Part shown: one piece after another, positions 14,040 through 15,288 of the stretch | Layout: each line of letters starts with the position of its first letter | How positions within the stretch are numbered: the stretch's first letter is position 1 | Assembly (NCBI GenBank): GCA_900542245.1 | Contig: UQMQ01000052.1 | Location: 1-15,288, forward strand | From: an uncultured Eubacteriales bacterium | Lineage (GTDB): Bacteria > Bacillota > Clostridia > Peptostreptococcales > Anaerovoracaceae | Length of the DNA stretch: 15,288 nucleotides | Direction of reading: 5' to 3' | Notes under the pieces: generated by a model | What the model was told of the DNA's origin: nothing | What the model saw: the letters and a program-made list of their open reading frames with translations, nothing else | The model's database searches: none | Position numbers and translations under genes: made by a program

Positions 14040-15242
14040 CTATTTGGTACCCTTGACGATATGGTAAGTATCTCTTGCGATCATTAACTCCTCGTTAGTC
14101 GGGATCAGTAGAAGCTTGACTCTGGAATCATCCATGGAAATGATGGTCTCCTTGCCTCTTACCTTGTTCTTGACGAGGTCAAGCTTGATGCCCAGGTTGC
14201 CCATTTCGTTGCAGATGAGTTCTCTCATGGTCACGTCGTTTTCGCCGACGCCGGCAGTAAATACGATCGCATCTACGCCGTTCATTTCAGCAATGTATGC
14301 GCCGATGTAGAATTTTACTTTATGTGCGAAGACCTTCAGGGCCAGCGCAGCTCTTTCGTTTCCTTCTGCAACTGCTTCTTCGATATCTCTGAAGTCACTG
14401 GATACGCCGGAGATACCGAGTACGCCGGACTTCTTGTTGAGAATCTCGTTTGCCTTACCCTGCGGCAGGTTCTCTTTTTCTCTGATGTAGGTTACGATCG
14501 CCGGGTCGATGTCGCCGCAGCGGGTTCCCATAACCAGACCTTCCAGCGGCGTGAAGCCCATGGAGGTATCGATACATCTGCCTCTCTTGATCGCGGATAC
14601 GGATGCACCGTTGCCGAGGTGGCAGGTGATGATCTTCAGGTCGTCCAGATTGACGTTCAGCATCTGAGAAGCCTTTTCTGCAACATACTTGTGTGATGTG
14701 CCGTGGAAGCCGTATCTTCTGATACCATATTTTGTATAATATTCATACGGAAGCGCATAGATATAGGATTCAGGCGGCATTGTCTGATGGAACGCGGTAT
14801 CGAAAACTGCTACCATCGGTGTGTTCGGCATCAGCTCCTGACAAGCAGCGATACCTAACAGGTTCGGTGGATTGTGCAGCGGTGCAAGCTGTACGCACTC
14901 TTCCAGCGCCTTGATAACTTCCTCTGTGATCAGTACGGACTTTGCGTACTTTTCGCCTGCATGTACGACTCTGTGGCCAACTGCACCGAGGTCAGCCATG
15001 GATTTCACAACACCATGCTCCGGATCCTGGATCGCTGCCAGTACCTGTGCAATCGCATCCTTATGGTCTTTCATCGGCACTTCGGTCTTAATTTTTTCCT
15101 GTCCGATCTTTTCGTGACCGATAACGGAACCGTCCATACCGATTCTCTCTACCAGGCCCTTGCAGAGCAGGTTTTCGTTTGTCATGTCCAAAACCTGATA
15201 CTTTAAGGACGAGCTGCCGCAGTTGATTACTAAAACTTTCAT
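14040..15242 (-). CDS. ackA: acetate kinase
   Basis: 400 residues, full length. It interconverts acetyl phosphate plus ADP with acetate plus ATP, the substrate-level ATP step of acetate fermentation, in the cytoplasm. Motifs of the acetokinase family are intact: VINCGSSSLKYQ (5-16), GHRVVHAG (89-96, substrate Arg91), the catalytic Asp148 in FDTAFH, RYGFHGTSH (176-184, His180), CHLGNGAS (207-214), GTRCGDIDP (239-247, Arg241), and FTAGVGEN near the C-terminus. GGAGG lies 6 bases before the ATG. The upstream promoter and any pta partner are beyond the window. No hairpin terminator is evident between it and rpmF, so some read-through into rpmF is possible. Confidence 0.98.
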   Translation of the reverse strand: MKVLVINCGSSSLKYQVLDMTNENLLCKGLVERIGMDGSVIGHEKIGQEKIKTEVPMKDHKDAIAQVLAAIQDPEHGVVKSMADLGAVGHRVVHAGEKYAKSVLITEEVIKALEECVQLAPLHNPPNLLGIAACQELMPNTPMVAVFDTAFHQTMPPESYIYALPYEYYTKYGIRRYGFHGTSHKYVAEKASQMLNVNLDDLKIITCHLGNGASVSAIKRGRCIDTSMGFTPLEGLVMGTRCGDIDPAIVTYIREKENLPQGKANEILNKKSGVLGISGVSSDFRDIEEAVAEGNERAALALKVFAHKVKFYIGAYIAEMNGVDAIVFTAGVGENDVTMRELICNEMGNLGIKLDLVKNKVRGKETIISMDDSRVKLLLIPTNEELMIARDTYHIVKGTK

Positions 15243-15267
15243 TTTTGTCCTCCGTATATTTTCATTT

Positions 15268-15286
15268 TTTGTTATTGATTAACAAA
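15268..15286. repeat. AT-rich inverted repeat upstream of ackA
   Basis: TTTGTTA and TAACAAA, 7-base perfect arms around a 5-base centre, 25 bases before the ackA start codon. The sequence recalls Rex redox-repressor sites of Clostridia (TTGTTAA-N4-TTAACAA) but is one base shorter between the arms, so the assignment is uncertain. The window ends two bases beyond it. Confidence 0.4.
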
Positions 15287-15288
15287 TC

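Overview
The window looks like a chromosomal housekeeping segment of a low-to-medium-GC Gram-positive bacterium, most likely a fermentative member of the Clostridia (Bacillota). The basis is: strong GGAGG-type ribosome binding sites in front of nearly every gene; textbook sigma-A promoters; a Gram-positive type SOS box (GAAC-N4-GTTC) upstream of recA; the conserved Firmicute orders rimO-pgsA-cinA-recA and rplU-rpmA-obg; a probable L21 leader RNA; and acetate kinase. Genus cannot be fixed from the sequence alone. No phage, transposon, CRISPR, tRNA or rRNA sequence is visible, and no stretch longer than about 200 bases lacks a gene.

Layout. Twelve of thirteen genes lie on the minus strand, so transcription runs mainly from right to left. 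From the right: ackA (14040-15242), then rpmF with its own promoter (13709-13891). dapA (12729-13607) is the only plus-strand gene and converges on rpmF across a shared bidirectional terminator. dapA is divergent from asd (11446-12531). asd appears to head a long minus-strand series asd-uppP-ftsK/spoIIIE-rimO-pgsA-cinA (12531 down to 4318), with gaps of at most about 90 bases, two overlapping junctions and no visible internal terminator. recA (3022-4119) has its own SOS-type control region. rplU-rpmA-obg follows (2857 to 668), with a promoter set inside the recA terminator hairpin and a second terminator between rpmA and obg. The left end holds a membrane-anchored, catalytically dead M23-like protein resembling SpoIVFA, overlapping the start of an HD-domain protein cut by the window edge.

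How the genes work together. asd and dapA are consecutive steps towards diaminopimelate/lysine, and uppP recycles the lipid carrier for peptidoglycan, so the centre-right is biased towards cell wall supply. FtsK/SpoIIIE moves DNA through the septum, PgsA makes phosphatidylglycerolphosphate, RimO modifies ribosomal protein S12, CinA is a nucleotide-repair type enzyme, and RecA handles recombination and SOS induction. L21, L27, L32 and Obg serve the ribosome. AckA makes ATP from acetyl phosphate.

I did not find a previously undescribed system. The points most worth a second look are: an L27 that lacks the cleavable Firmicute N-terminal extension together with absence of the Prp protease gene from its usual place; an L21 with a C-terminal SAP/HeH-like domain; the rplU promoter buried in the recA terminator; a two-promoter recA control region with an unexplained palindrome; and a SpoIVFA-like protein after obg with no SpoIVFB beside it.
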